From assembly GCF_021462225.1 (NCBI RefSeq), contig NC_061796.1, positions 48,235,391 to 48,299,390 of the forward strand: 64,000 nt of DNA, written 5' to 3'. Position numbers and translations under genes: made by a program. A model generated the notes under the pieces. That model made no database searches. It was not told the DNA's origin and worked only from the letters and a program-made list of their open reading frames with translations. Shown here piece by piece: positions 1 to 15,200 of this stretch. Each line of letters begins with the position of its first letter. Within the stretch, counting starts at the first letter, position 1. Origin of the DNA: Girardinichthys multiradiatus. Lineage: Eukaryota > Chordata > Actinopteri > Cyprinodontiformes > Goodeidae.

Positions 1-270
1 TATTTACAACAGCCAAGACAAGCCGTGGGCACAACGTTCCTAGGTACCTGGTGGTCATCACTGATGGGAGGTCAACAGATAAAGTCAAGGCTCCTGCAGA
101 GGCTCTGAGGCTGCAGGGTGTGACCATCTATGCCATCGGTGTCAAGGAGGCGGAAGTGGAGGAGCTGGGAGAGATGTCTGGCAACCCAAAGAGGACGTTC
201 TTTGTCAACAATTTTGATGCTCTGCATTTAATCAAGGACGATATAATCACTGATATCTGTACTACAGACG
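1..270 (+). CDS. col6a4: VWA domain exon, 3' part only
   Basis: The window opens inside an exon. The reading frame from base 3 gives the back half of a VWA domain: the hydrophobic strand with VVITDG (fourth MIDAS region), then a helix, YAIGV strand and FDAL...I.D.C ending typical of collagen VI N domains. The donor ACG|GTAAGA follows base 270 and leaves phase 1, the same phase as the next exons. The upstream part of the domain is not in the window. Confidence 0.85.
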
Positions 271-3200
271 GTAAGATTAAAGGGCAGAAAAATTATATTT
301 GGAAGGGTTTAAAATCTTTCATGGGCAGAGGAAAGTTGATCTCTTTCCTAAAAGTTTGATGAAAAATGTTCAGTAAAAGTCTCTAGGTGGATTTTAGAGG
401 ATCTTTAGAGGTCATGATTAATATTTTTAAACTTTCAGCCACCTTGATGTTTCTCATCCCATTTCTTTGCCTATCTGTCTACAGTTTGTAAAGATGTACC
501 AGGGGACCTGCTGTTCCTCATCGACAGCTCTGGAAGTATTTACCCAAAGGACTACAACAAAATGAAGGAGTTCATGAAATCTGTCGTCAATAAGTCTTTT
601 GTTGGCCAGAATGAGGTTCATGTTGGTGTCATGCAGTTTAGCAGTGCCCAGCGGCTAGAGTTCCCCCTCAATCGCTACTTCACCAAAAAAGAGATGATAA
701 CAGCCATTGATGGCATGAATCAGATTGGTGGAGGAACGCTCACAGGTGGAGCCATCTCAGAGGTGTCTCAGTATTTTGATCCAGCCAGAGGAGGACGTCC
801 AGACCTGCAGCAGAGGCTTGTAGTGATCACTGACGGCGAGGCCCAAGACGAAGTTAAAGCACCTGCTGAGGCGCTGAGGGCTCAGGGAGTTCTGGTCTAT
901 GCCATTGGAGTGGAGGAAGCCAACACCACCCAACTGCTGGACATCAGCGGATCTCCAGACAGGATGTACGCTGAGAGGGACTTTGATGCTCTGAAGGATC
1001 TGGAGAGACAGGTGTCCTTGGAGCTGTGTGATCCAGAGAGAGGTGAGCAAAATATTTGTCTCCAGGCTTATTTTTTCATACAGTGCTATGAAAAGTATTT
1101 ACCCCCAAAACATTTCTTCTGTTTTTGCTTTCTTGTCCCAGTTCATAAAACTAAGGTTGATACCAGACAAGGATAACCTGATTGAATCCAAAAGCAGCTT
1201 TCAAATTATGATTTAATTTATTAAGGAAAGAAAATGTGTGAAAAAACTAATTTCCTTTGAGTTCTTTTGGGTCACCAGTGGTTCTGGCCTTGAAACTCTC
1301 CTGTGGAGATCATTTTTCTCCAGTCTCTCTTTTCTATTGTTAACCCATGACCTCTGACCTTAACGGAGGCAGCGAGGCCTGCAGAGCCTTAGATGATGTT
1401 CTGGGTTTTTCTGTGAACTCTTGGATGAGTTGTTTATGAGCTCTTGGAGTAATTTTGGTAGGTCAGCCTATCCTAGGAAAGTTCTCCACGGTTTTTTACC
1501 CCGTGAGTAGATAATGGTTCTCACTGATGTTCTCTGGAGTCCCAAAGCCTCAGAAAGGGTTTTGTAACCCTTTCCAGACTGATCTATTTCAGTATTGAAC
1601 TTGAACATCTTTAGATTGGGACATTATGTGTTGCTTTTTGAGATCTTTTAGCCTACTTCATGTTGTCAGACAGGTTCTGTTTAAGTAATTTCTTGATTCT
1701 ACAGATCAGACAGTTATCAGGCCTGGGTTTGACATGTGAAACTGAACAATAAAATGTGAATAATCACAGTTAAATCAGAAAAATAAGAAGGGGTGTAATT
1801 ACTTTTTCGCATATGTAGTGTCAGGTTGTTTTTTCTTTCATCTGCCAGTTTTCCCCTTTCATTACCAGAGTGTAAGAAGACTGAGCAGGCAGACATCATT
1901 TTCCTAGTGGACGGCTCCACAAGCATAACCCTGTCCAAGTTTAGAAGCATGCAGAAGTTCATGCAGTCAATGGTGAACCAAACCACGGTTGGCAAAGACC
2001 TGACTCGCTTTGGTGTGATCCTCTACTCCACCAACCCCAAGTCTATCTTCACTCTGAACCAGTACAGCACCAGACAGGAGGTTGTTAAAGCAATAGCAGA
2101 CCTGAAGTCCCCATATGGTGACACCTACACTGGACGGGCTCTGAAGTATTCTTTACAGTTCTTCAGTGCTCAGCATGGAGGTCGGGCAGAGCTGCAAGTG
2201 CCTCAGATCCTCATGGTGATCACAGATGGAGATGCTACTGACCTTTTCAGTCTGGCTGAACCGTCTCTGGCTTTGAGGAACAAAGGAGTCCACGTGTTCA
2301 GTATCGGAGTGGAAGGAGCCAACGTGACCCAGCTGGAGATCATGGCGGGTCATGATAAATCCAAGGTTTTCTACGTGGACAACTTCAAAGCCCTGGAAAC
2401 TCTCTACAAGAATATAACTCAGGTTCTCTGCAACTCCACCAAGCCAGGTAAGAGAGTTAGAGTTTTCAGAGCCTTTGTGGGCCTTATAATACCTCCCAGA
2501 ATAGGGCAAAATACAGCTTCCAATACTTCAAAGCTTGACCTAAATAAGACTAAGAACTGAAACCAGTACCAGTTTCCAGGCAAGTTTCAGCAAAAATGGA
2601 AACATTTTTTAAAGGAAGCTCAATAATGATGAGGTTTGGATTAACACACTTTTTCTATCACTGACAAAATTATAAAGCATGATTAAAATATTAATATTCC
2701 CACACTGATCTAAGATCTGGGCAGGAACAGTGGCCTTAGAAGAATAGTCAGGAAATTTCTGATGGATCGTTGGCCTTCAGCCTTAGTGGATGCACTCAAC
2801 TGATTATTAATCCTTCTGTACCTAAACAGTCATAGAGGCCACCTCACTCCCAGATAAAATATTAATACATTAGAGACAACAGAGGCAGATTAAGAAAAAG
2901 AGAAATCTTAACTTTACTTTAAAAGAGCCAGTTTAAGCATCTTGGAATCTCGTCGTCGAGGTCCCACCTTCAACCGCTGGCTGATCCTCTTTGCACGGGT
3001 CCCTCATGGTTCCCCCTCCAGGTGTTGGGCCCACTGCAGGATGGCCTGTCATCTCCCACGAGGAGTAACCCGGCCTCCAGGTGTTCTCCAACAGGTCCTG
3101 ACTCCAGGCCAGGCTCCAGGGTGGGGCCCCGTTTCTGCCGTATCGGGCAACATCATATGCTTCATTGTGATAGTTCTCATGAAGACTTCTGAGCCATTCA

Positions 3201-6200
3201 TCATCTGACCAGTCACCCAGAGCCTGTTTGCCCTCTACCAGGGGTATTTAAGCTCCAGACATCATAGCCTCTAGGATCATTCAAGTACTCAAACCCCTCC
3301 ACCACGTTAAGGTGGCAGTTCAAGGAGGATGCCGTCAGCCTTCAGCTGTCCCATCGAGAGGAGGCCCAAGAGATGGCCCAGGACAAGCTGGAGGGACTAT
3401 GTCTCTCGGCTGGCCTGGGAACGCCTCGGACTTCCCTCTTAGGAGCTGGAGGAGGTGTCTGCTTAAGTCTGTTGCCCCCGCGACCCAGTCCTAGATAAGG
3501 TTAAAAGATGGTTTTAAAGTCTTGACATGTGCTGAGACACTCTAAACTGTAAAATGCATATACAGTATGAACTCACATACATTGTTTCTGTTCTGAACTC
3601 TTGAGTATACTTCAGTCCTCATTCCACCCCTGCTCAGAATCTCCTTGTTTCCGTGTATTAGTCCGGAGATTTAGATAGAGATCAAGCTCCTGATCCATCT
3701 CTATCCTCCTCATCTCTGCCTTACCTGACCTCATTGTGATGCAGACCTGAAAACGAAACATTGAACTCTTTGATATGTGCAGCCTTTATCTTCACATTTC
3801 CTCTCCTTGCTTCTGCAGTTTGCGAGAAACAGCAGGCTGACCTGGTTTTCCTTGTTGACCAGTCTGGCAGCATTTACACCACTGACTACTCCGTCATGAA
3901 GAACTTCACCATTGCACTGGTGAACAGCTTTAAAGTCAGCAAGGATTTGGTTCGCGTTGGACTCGCCCAGTTCAGCAGCTCTTTCCAGCATGAGTTTTAC
4001 CTCAACCAGTTCTACCAGGAGAAGGAGGTATCTAGCCACATCTTCAACATGAGGCAGGTGGGTGGAGGCACCAACATTGGACTGGCTCTGGACTCCATCG
4101 GGGAATATTTTGAGGCTTCTCGTGGCAGCCGTAGATCTTCAGGAATCTCACAGAATCTGGTACTGATCACGGACGGAGATTCACAGGATGACGTGGAGGA
4201 TCCAGCTGATCGTCTCAGAGCTTTGGGAATTGAGATGTTTGCCATTGGCATTGGTGATGTCCATGACCTGGAGCTGCTGCAGATCACTGGTGATCCCAGG
4301 AAGCTGTTCACCGTGCAGAACTTTGGCAGCTTGGATGCCATCAAACAAAAGGTAGTGAACACCATATGCAAGTCCAAACCTCCCTTAGATCCAACTGGTG
4401 AGTTACACGTTCAATCTGAACCTCTGTTTTATTTTCCATTAATGTTTGTGCAGCAGAAGTAAACATGAACTGTATTTTACTGCAGACTGCACCATCGACA
4501 TCGCCATAGGGTTTGATATCTCTCAAAGAAGTGGTGAGACTTTAGTCAGCAGCCAAAACAAGCTCCAGGTCTTCCTGCCAGAGATTGTCCACTACCTTTC
4601 TTCAGTGCCACGTCTTTGCTGCACCAACACACCCATCACGCCCAACTTGGCCTACCGACTGGTGGGTAGGGAGGGACGGATTTTGTACGACTTCAACTTT
4701 GAGGGATACAACGAGGACGTGGTGAGAAAGGTCATGACTTCCAGTTTGGGGGAGCCCACTTACTTCAACACGGCCCTGCTGAGATCCTTCGAGGAGAAGT
4801 TCAGGGCTGAGTCCAGAGCAGGTGTAAAGGTGAGTCAGCGACACTGGAGACCTCCTAATCCTTTTCCTAGGGGACTCGGTTCTGTTTGGGGACCAGGGCT
4901 TTAACGAGATCTTGGAGAAGATTTGTGATGATAAAACTTCACAATATGTCTGGTCAGAGAGAAGTCTGTCTTGCAAAGCAACATGTATTTGTTTGCTGTT
5001 TCAGTCTGTTGAGTTAAAAAGCTCTCTGCGTGTTCCTTTATGTGAGACAGACCACAAACTACTTCTCTGCAATAGGAATTTAATGGAGGTTCAGGGTTTG
5101 GTTGCACAATGGCCCCGTCTCTGTTGTACCAACTGCACATGCTAAGGTACACACAATATCCCAGAGAGGAGGCATCGATCACCAAACATGTTTTATACGA
5201 TAGAAAACAAAGATTTGTTTAAAAGGTGAAGGGTGGAGTCTGTGGGTGAGAACTTACACCATCCTTTGTGGGGATACAACATTACTTCATCTCTGCCTTG
5301 AGTGAGTCCGTCTTGTTCTTGCTCTCCAAATAGTTTGTTGACGCAACAACTGTTATCATTATACAGATAATTTGTTGGTGCCTATCAATCTGGGTCAGAA
5401 TTACTGTTACAGACATTGGCTGATGTTTTAATGGCTGATGGAGTGTGCTTTACACGTCTCTATATTTGAGGCTCCTATTTTGAAGGAAGGCAGGAGGTTG
5501 TTGTTGAGTTGTGTCTGTATGATGCAGTCAGCTAATAGGTCCTTATCGGCTACAGGTGCTTTGAAGAAACCTCCACTATTTCTCAAAATGTTTGTTTGGT
5601 TGCAGTTTGGAAACTCAGTGGAACAAAGAAAAGTTGATAGTGTCAAATGAGATACAAACGATTTCTAAATTCAATTCAATTCAGTTTTATTTATATAGCG
5701 CCAATTCACAACACATGTCATCTCAAGGTTCTTCACAACAGTCAGGTTCATACATTCCAATTAATCGTAACTATTGAACAGTTCAGTCAGATTCAGTTAT
5801 TTATTCAAATTGGATAAAAAGTTTTTCTATCTAAGGAAACCCAGCAGATTGCATCCAGTCAGTGACTTGCAGCATTCACTCCTCCTGGATGAGCATGTAG
5901 AGACAGTGGACAGTCACTGGTGTTGACTTTGCAGCAATACCTCATACTGAGCATGCATGTAGCGACAGTGGAGAGGAAAAACTCCCTTTTAACAGGAAGA
6001 AACCTCAGGTTCTCTGGAAAATTCTGCCACTAGAGTCTGCAACTCATTAAAGAAAGTGTTACAAGATAATTGTGTAGATTCACCTGTTTGTCCTGGTATC
6101 TGCTTTGCTGGTCCCGGTCTCCCAGTCTGGAGTTCATGTGGGGTGTAACCTGTGGACTGATTAACAGACATCCTGACAGACATTAAAGCAACTGGCAAAG

Positions 6201-9200
6201 CATCCACTCAATTTAATTTAGTCTGTGCACAGATTTTAGCCAATTTTGTTTTCAATGTTTGGTTCACTCTTTCAACCTTGCCCTTTGACTGAGGATGATA
6301 TACTCTACCAAAAGCATGTTTTAGTCCCAACATTTGTTCTACCTGTTGCAGATCTTTGCTCCTGAAATGAGTTCCATTATCAGATCTTATCTTTTCTGGG
6401 AAGCCATGTCTGGGAATATAATGATTAATTAAACATTTTACCACATACTTACTGTCTTCCTTTCTTGTGGGCCATGCCTCAGGCCATCCTGAATATCCAT
6501 CCACACAGACCAACCTGTATCTATATGCTCTCGCTGTGGATACCATGATCTCCTTCGGTGTAGTTTTTAAACTTACCTGGAAATGGATGCATAGTAGGTT
6601 TTGGATTAAATTGTCCGCAAATAGAACAGTTCCTGATCTTCTCTCTCAGCATATCTTTTAAATATGGGTGCCACCATTGTTCTGGATTGATAGGCACCTG
6701 CAAAATACCTACATGTGATGTTCCATGAGCCTCTTCCGAAATGTGTTCTCTCATGTTTGGTGGCTTCACAACTTTTATCACCACGGCTTTTTCTCTTCCA
6801 CACAGTAAGTTCCTCAAGTGGAGAACCCCTTTTGTGATATTGTTTGATTTTTTCCAAGTTTAGATGTTCAAAGGTCTCAGCTTCAACACTTGCCTAAAAA
6901 GCAGCAGGTTATGCATGCAGCTTCAATTTGGTAACAACAAGGCTTGAGCCATAAATCTCATTTAATTTTCATGTTTGATTGGCTTCTGTGCTGCAGTCAC
7001 AAATCCACTTCTCAACTATTGTTTCATATCAACATGTCTTTTTCCATATGATCTAGCATACAGCTAACACACTGAATCACCTCTATATCCCCCTTTTCTG
7101 CAACAACATTGTTGTTACAGAAACATCTAAATAAAAAAGGCAGACAGTAATCCTGAAAGAGCAATTATGCAGCAAACTATTGCAGCTGTTTAAACTAAAT
7201 GAATGATTCCTCGCGTCTGTGTTCCAATTCATTGATGCATTAAGATTTTTTACCAAGACTCAGTGGTGCTGTCAAACCAGTGTACTCAGGGACATAGTTT
7301 CTGCTATTGGCAGTCTAACCCAAAAATGATAACAAATCTTTGTTTGGTATGATGTAAAGATTTTTGTGCAGAAAAAATATGGGTTCCTGTTATTGAAATC
7401 CTAAAAAGTAACCTGTATTCTTCAATCTGTTTTTCATTTTACTCACTTCAATACCTTTTTTTTTTTTTTGCAAGATGTAAAATAGAGTTGGTAGCTTCAA
7501 TAAACGCGGTTGCTGTTCGGGCTGTAATCAGAAACCACCTCCGCTGGCAACATGCAGTCCTGGAGCTGCTGTTTGAGAACCTGACCCGGCAATCAAGCAA
7601 ATTCTTGAGGCAACCTGGTGTCTCTCAGTTGCTGATTCTTATGAGTGAACGAGAAGACATCCCTGTAGTGTTCAGCTAGTCAGCTGTCAGATCTATTAAT
7701 TTATCTTAAATCGTGAGCCATTTTGCAGTTACCTATAACTTTCCTTTTTTCAGGCAAAATGGGGGTGTTCCAGTCAGACTGGCAGGGTTCTGACCTGCCT
7801 GCTTTTAACAGCCCCTCAATGGTGTCAGCAATTCCAGCCTCTGCAGCAGAAGAGTGTGGGTACTGGTTTCTCCAGATGGGGAAGACATGTGGTGGACAAC
7901 TGGATTAACAGCCTCAGTCAGAAAGTGATCAGTTAATTCTCTGCCGTGTTATCTAGATAGCTGATGATGTTCTAAAACGGCAGAGTCAATAACATCAACA
8001 CAGTGAATGTTAGTGGAGGCAGAGACAGAAAGGACTGAGACAGCAGTAAATTGTGTTACAACTCCTTCTTCTTTAGTCTGATGACTTGAGTGCAAGGTTA
8101 GAGATATGTGAGATACAGCTTCATCAGACATTTCACAAATGTTTTAGAGGAAATGGTCCATATTTTCCTTCTAAATATTCCTCAAAGTGTTCCTGAAACC
8201 AATCTGTTTCTCATTTCTGCCATAAAACAAAGTCACATGTGGCCGAGCAGGTATTGGGCTGAAAGGAGCCAGGGCCCAAATCCAGGGTCCTCACCCCAGC
8301 ACCAGAAGGGGTTTCAGGCTCAATGAAGCCCTGATAAATGTCCACACAAGGCTCCTCTACAGACTGCAGTAAATACTGATGTGCTTCAGGTTCCATCTGG
8401 AAAAGTCACAACCAACCCATCCATGGAACATAGTATTGTAGCTCCCACTGCAATCAAAATGTTTCTGCCGAGTAGATTCACAGGTGTGTCAGGCGAAACA
8501 ACAAATGTATGCAACAGTTTTTGTTTTCCAACCATAGTGTGAAGAGGTGTAAATACAGCCAGAGTCTGTTTCATCCCATCAGAGAAGACATTTTATTGGA
8601 CGGAGGAATGTTCAACGTGGAAAACATGGCTTCAGTGTTCACAAGAAATAGCAATGTGTCCCTTTAATTCCACTGGAACAATGGGTTCTGCCTTTTTCCC
8701 GTTGTCTGGACCTCTCTGGGGGGTGTGTCACTGTGGTATGATTGATGCATTGTGTGGTGACAGGAGCTTGTTGTGTCAGAGGAGGTTGATGCAAGGATGG
8801 AGGAGCTCCTTCTGGACGTGCCCCATAGCGCTGAGGGCAGCTGCGGTCCATGATCCGTCTGCCCACATACTAGGTAGGAGGAACCAGCTCCTCCCTGTCC
8901 ACTCCTTCGTCCGGCCCTCTTTCCAAACGGTCCACCACTGGCCCGGCCATAAGGACTATATGAGTGTGACTCCCACTAGATAGGTGGAACCAGTTGATAT
9001 ACATTGTTAGGATCTAGGAGGTTTTACCCCGAGCTGCTGAAGTGGGCAGAGATGTAACAGGAGCCATTATCCAATTTGTTCTGCATGTGGTGTACCAAAT
9101 GTCTGTCCCACCTTGCGTGACCAAACCTTCCTAAATCTGGGTTTCCTCACATTGTTTTCCTTCAGGTCTTCCATCCATCACAGTTTGTCTAAAATATTGA

Positions 9201-12200
9201 ACTCCATCGAGTCACTATCTGTTTGATACAAGTTTCTATCGCCTCATAAAGAAACAACACGTGTTCGCCCGTCTCAGAAAAATTAAAGCACGGTGTCTGA
9301 ATTCTAGATGGGAACATGTCACACATCTCCAGCTACAGTAAAATAAGGTGTTGCGTTGCATTAATGAGGTGCGGGCCGCCTTCTCAATAACCTAGAGATT
9401 ACTACATGTAGTGCTGCGACCCAAAAGGTGTCTGAAATCTCCCAGTGCTAAAGTTATACCAGCTCATAATCTAACTCTTCTAATCATGGCCTCAGTAAAT
9501 GGATTATTAGGGTGGATGTACGGTGGTGAAGGCGACACCTCGGTGTCTGTGTTTAGTTCCTTGTCACACAAGCAGCTGCATTAAACGCTTCTGATTTCTT
9601 TCTGCCTTGTCCTCCACATTTCATGCATATTTGCCCTTATTCAACACACCCTCTGACAATTTATAGATAATTTAACATTAAAATAATATAGGACATATTG
9701 TACCAGTTCTCTGTCTCGGCTGGTTTTAGACTGAATGTAAATTATTGTGAACATAAAAGGTTTGCAATAATTGTACTGTTTATTTTTGTTAGAAGCTGAA
9801 TGAAAGACAAGGAGAAAGAGTTTAGGACGGAAGAAAAATAATGAATAACTGAAACAAATAATGACACATTTTGAAGTATTTAGAAAAGAACTTAATCTGA
9901 ATTTTGCTGACAAAAGTTTTAGCCCATTCCGAGTTAGCATTTAGGTTTTATCACTATCTTCATCTGGGTTATACCGCTCTGCTTCCACCTGTTCCTGAAC
10001 ACACCAGCCTCCCACTCTTCGGTTGGCTCCGCAGTTGCTCTGAAATGAGCCGCAAGTTCGCAAATAACTATTTTTTGTCTTCTCCTTTTACCTCATTGTC
10101 AGGTTATTGTGGAGCGGGACGTGATTATATGGAACACAATTTAAAAAGCTGATTGTTTTTAAATAAAAATATGAAGTCCAATATCATTTTGTGGCTGCAT
10201 TTTTTTTTTATATTTCTAAATGTCTTTTATCAAGAAGCCTGCCCAGGTCTAACTATGCGCCTGGTTATACGTTTTTCCCTTCACTTTGACAGCATTTTCC
10301 AGACATTCTTTCACTTTATTAATGTCGTGTGAATCTTTATGATTAATCCAAATATGCTACAATTCATCTATTTGTTCTGCAAGAAGTTTCCAACCATGAC
10401 CCCTGTCAATATCCTCAAACACCCTATAATACTCCTCCATGTTACTATTTGATAACTGCAGCACAAAACCAACCAGTGTTCGAATCACAATAATTGTTTC
10501 CTCAAAAGTTCACACACAGCTCATGTGATGATGTCACGTCTCACTCGCAGCCAAACTCTCACACACACACACACACACTGTGCACAGCAAGGAGAGAAAA
10601 GAGAAATAAAAGAAAGCAAAGCAGACAGTTTAAACCCTACAGTTACCAGCAACAAAGAGAAAGATTCTCAGTTAACTGAGTGTAACATTTAGATCCTGAC
10701 CAAATAAGTTACTCCGTACCTCAACAGCCACACGTTTTGTCGCTCTCGACTCTGGCGGGGCAAACCGTCCTATAACTGCATCCTGTTTGAGGTGAGCTCA
10801 AACCTCCAGGTGAGCCAACCCGTTCCTAAGTCCAAACGTCCCCAACTAAACTATATCCACGTTTTGGGTGAGCCCAAAATCCCAAGTGTGGAACTCTGAG
10901 CACGATCCGCAACTCCGCGTCCGGTAGAAGCGACCAGCTCTGGGGCACAGTTTTTTATCCTAACTGCTTTTCTAAACCGCCTCAGCGTGGCCCTTTAAAT
11001 ACACCTCAGGTTCATCACATCATACAGCGGGGAAACAGCCAAGTAAAAACCACTTACCTTCGTCCCCGCTGATGATGCGATCTCCTTCGGTTATGCTCAC
11101 GACATCCGGGTCACGGCACCAAATTGTTGAGTCAAAATAATGCTATCAATGATATTATTGCGGCCTCAACCTCTCCTCAGTCCGGATGTCGTGAGAAAGA
11201 ACAGATGAAGAGCAGGAAATTAAGATTAACGCAAGTTTAATTTGGAAGATAATAAGTCCAATGATTTCTAATGCAAAATGAATACATACAGAATAACACA
11301 ATGAAGGAAAATTACATAAAGGCCCTTACGGAGAGAGATCGCAGATTTCAGCAAAGCATGGCTGTCTTTACCCAGATGTCTCTGTCATTACAAGTTCCAG
11401 AACATCTTTATACTGTTGACTTCAAAGCTTACTGACTGACTTCCCCTTTTACAGTCTGGTGATGTAAATCAGCCCAGCTCCCTTGTGGCATCTATACCAG
11501 GCCTAAAAGTTGACATTTATTGCTTTATTGTCCCTACAGCCAGCTTTTACTGCTTGCAGCTGTTGAGACCTTTCTAACCTATTTCACCCTTGTGCCATCC
11601 TGACCCCTGTTGTGATCTGTGATCTCTCCTCAAGGCTCACACATGTTAAATCTCAGTTTAATGTTCCCACATGCAAACTAAACTAATAGCAAGAATGTAC
11701 ATGATTTTAATTCTCAACGGTACAAAACAACAAACAGAAGAGGTTTTAGTGCTTTACAATTTGGATGAGGAAAACTAAGGATTAAATATTCAAAAGAGTT
11801 GTAGCTATTGATTGGTCTGGTACTAATCAATAAATCGGACTGAAAGATGGTTGCTACTCCTCCTCCTCGCCCAGTATTTCGAGGAATGTGAAAATTATTA
11901 TAATTAGTAGGAATTGACTCATTTATAGTAATGTAATTCTCTTGCTGCAGCCAGGTTTTTGTGAGGAAAAATAAATCAACACGATGAGAGTACAGCAATT
12001 AGCTAACCGTTAGCCTCTAACGAAGCTATAATTAGCATCTACTTTGAAGCTTCTTCTGGTTGATAAACTAAAGAGCTATTCACAGTTTTTACACTTGTGT
12101 AAAACCTAAAACCCTGAAACAGAAAATTGCACTGAGCATTCATTAATTCATTTTGCTTTAAAACGGTCTTCTGTGATGGTACCCGGAGCTGTCTCCAGTC

Positions 12201-15200
12201 TTCAGACATTTTTAACACCTCACTGGAGACATGTCATGTGCCAGCCTGCTTCAAGTCTTCCACCATCGTCCCTGTTCCCAAGAAACCAAGGACCACAGGG
12301 CTTAATGACTTCAGACCCGTCGCCCTGACCTCTGTGGTGATGAAGTCCTTTGAGCGCCTTGTGCTCTCACACCTAAAAGACATCACCGACCCCCTCCTGG
12401 ACCCCCTGCAGTTTGCCTACAGAGCCAACAGGTCTGTAGATGATGCAGTCAACCTAGCCCTTCACTTCATCCTCCGGCACCTGGACTCCACAGGAGCCTA
12501 CGCCAGGATCCTGTTTGTGGATTTCAGCTCTGCCTTCAACACCATCGTCCCAGTTCTGCTACAGGAGAAGCTCTCCCAGCTGAGTGTGCCCGACTCCACC
12601 TGTAGGTGGATCACTGACTTCCTGTCTGACAGGAAGCAGCGCGTGAGGCTGGGGAAGCACGTCTCTGACTCCCTGACCATCAGCACCGGTTCCCCCCAAG
12701 GCTGTGTTCTCTCTCCTCTGCTCTTCTCCCTGTACACCAACAGCTGCACCTCCAGTCACCAGTCTGTCAAGCTTCTGAAGTTTGCGGACGACACCACCCT
12801 GATCGGACTCATCTCTGATGGTGACTGAGTCTGCGTACAGATGGGAGGTGGACCATCTCTTGGACTGGTGCAGTCCAGAACAACCTTGAGCTCAACGCTC
12901 TAAAGACAGTGGAGATGGTTGTGGACTTCAGGCAGAACCCAGCCCCACCTGCCCCCATCACCCTCTGTGACTCCACAATTGACACTGTGGAATCTTTCCG
13001 CTTCCTGGGAACCATCATCTCCCAGGATCTCAAGTGGGAGCCAAACATCAGCTCCCTCATCAAGAAAGCCCAGCAGAGGATGTTCTTCCTGCGGCAGCTG
13101 AAGAAATTCAACCTGCCAAAGACTATGATGGTGCACTTCTACACAGCCATCATTGAGTCCATCCTCACCTCCTCCATCACCATCTGGTACGCCGCTGCTA
13201 CAGCCAAGGATAAGGGCAGGCTGCAGCGTGTCATTCGGTCTGCTGAGAAGGTGATTGGCTGCAGTCTACTGTCGCTCCAGGAACTGTCCACCTCCAGGAC
13301 CCTGAAGCGGGCAGGGAAGATTCTGGCTGATCCCTCCCACCCCGGTCACAGACTCTTTGAGACTCTCCCCTCTGGCAGGAGGCTGCGGTCCATCAGGACC
13401 ACAACCTCACGCCACAAGAACTGTTTTTTCCCATCTGCCACCAGCCTGGTTAACAAAGCCCAGAAACCACCCTGACACCCCCCCTGTTTTTGCTGACAGG
13501 ACACCTGTAACCTGTAACTCTATGCGTTACATTAACGCTCAGCTTGGACTCCTGCTTTACTTGCACAATGATCACCTGCACTGTTGTATTGCTCTTGCAT
13601 CTTATACTGCTCTATATTTACTCTCACTCACTTAAAACTGTGCACATATATTTATATTATATTGTAGATATGTTTATACTGTTTAATTTGTATTGTATTG
13701 CACCGACTGCGCCAAAACAAATTCCTTGTATGTCCAAAAACGTACTTGGCAATAAAGCTTTTCTGATTCTGATGCACAGTTTGAGATTTATGACATCTTT
13801 TTTATATTTATGTTTTTTATAACACAGTGTGGACTAATCAAACCTGGACTGGAGGTTTCTACATCCATGGTTGTCAAACTGTGAGATAAGTGAGGCAAAA
13901 CAACAATTAGAAAAGTATTAAAAGACGAGCTGCACTATTAGTGTCCTGAACTATTAGTGAATGCTGCAGGGATGATTGATCTAGCCTGCCGCATGAAGAG
14001 TTACAACAGTCCAGATAAGAGGTGATAAAAGCATGAATAACCTTCCTGAGTTCACTAAAAGACTAATAAGGCTTTGCTTTAGCAATTAGTCACTGTTGGA
14101 AAATGTTTGACTTAACAGCACTCATCTTTTTACCTAACTTGAGAGAAAATTCCAGAATAAAACCCAAATCCCTCACCACAGAGTGACTGCTAGCAGTAAC
14201 AGTAACTGAGTTTGCAGATGAGTAGTTTTTCTTCCTCATGAAGGTGGTCTAACCTTTGACCAACATCTTCCCCCAGGTGCTGGTGATCTTTTCAGATGGG
14301 CTTGATGAAGATGTCATGACTCTGGAGAACGAATCCGAGAAGCTGCGGCAGTCTGGTACACATGGACACAGAATAATGACGCCGTTGCCATGGTAATACT
14401 TAAACTGGAAATGAATTATCTGTACATTTGTTTGCAGGGATCAGCTCTCTGCTCATTGTCGCTCTGGAGGGTGTTCGTAACGCCGCTCAGCTGCACATGG
14501 TCGAGTTCGGCCGAGGGTTCGGATACAAACTTCCTCTGAGCATCGGCATGCCGAGCATCGGCAACACCATCCTCAAACAGATCGTAAGTTGTCCATGTTT
14601 TACCGTGACTGAAGGTGACGCAGTTCACAACAAAACACTCCAGCACATTAGCATTTATAGTGAAAACATCCATATTTAGGCTGGAGAGCAGCTTTTATCT
14701 GACCTTAATGAATCATCTTCTGTCTATATTTAGCAAAACATGAGATCATTTCTGTTTGGTAGATTTTCTTCTCTGTTGAAACAATGTTTCGTGGCAATAA
14801 ATCTAATATTGGAAACTATGCTTATTTACCTTGAATGGAGCCACATTTGTAAGGAAGATGCATCTATGGATTGAGCACAGAAACTTTTTGGTGGAGGAAG
14901 TTTGATGGTCTGGAGCAGCATCTCGCGCACTGAAAAAACCAAACCTATCATTGGTTGCAATCTAAAAGTAGAGAGAAAGCAAGATGAGATCATGAAACCA
15001 GCGTCAATCCCTTATCTCCACTCTTAGGGTTTAAACTCTGTCCTACAATATGTCTAACTTCCAGAAACAACCTGCAGGAGTGGAGAGGGTGGAGTGGTGT
15101 TGTAAATATGAATCTGAGAATATTATTTAATATTAATACTTTAATATTTTATCAAATAATATTTGGGTCTGTTAAGGGTTGTCCTGTGAATACCAGCCCA

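Larger units (their letters stand above)
5989..11643 (-). mobile_element. Degraded endogenous retrovirus, minus strand
   Basis: Reading right to left: a 5' LTR (about 11643-11125), a tRNA primer-binding site (11121-11104), about 2.5 kb where gag should be but no frame is open, a protease remnant (8574-8386), about 1.5 kb with no readable reverse transcriptase, and an integrase remnant (6857-5989). The 3' LTR was not found; the left end stops at dispersed repeat copy A. The copy cannot express a complete polyprotein. Its class looks gamma/epsilon-like from the integrase, by inference. Confidence 0.7.
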
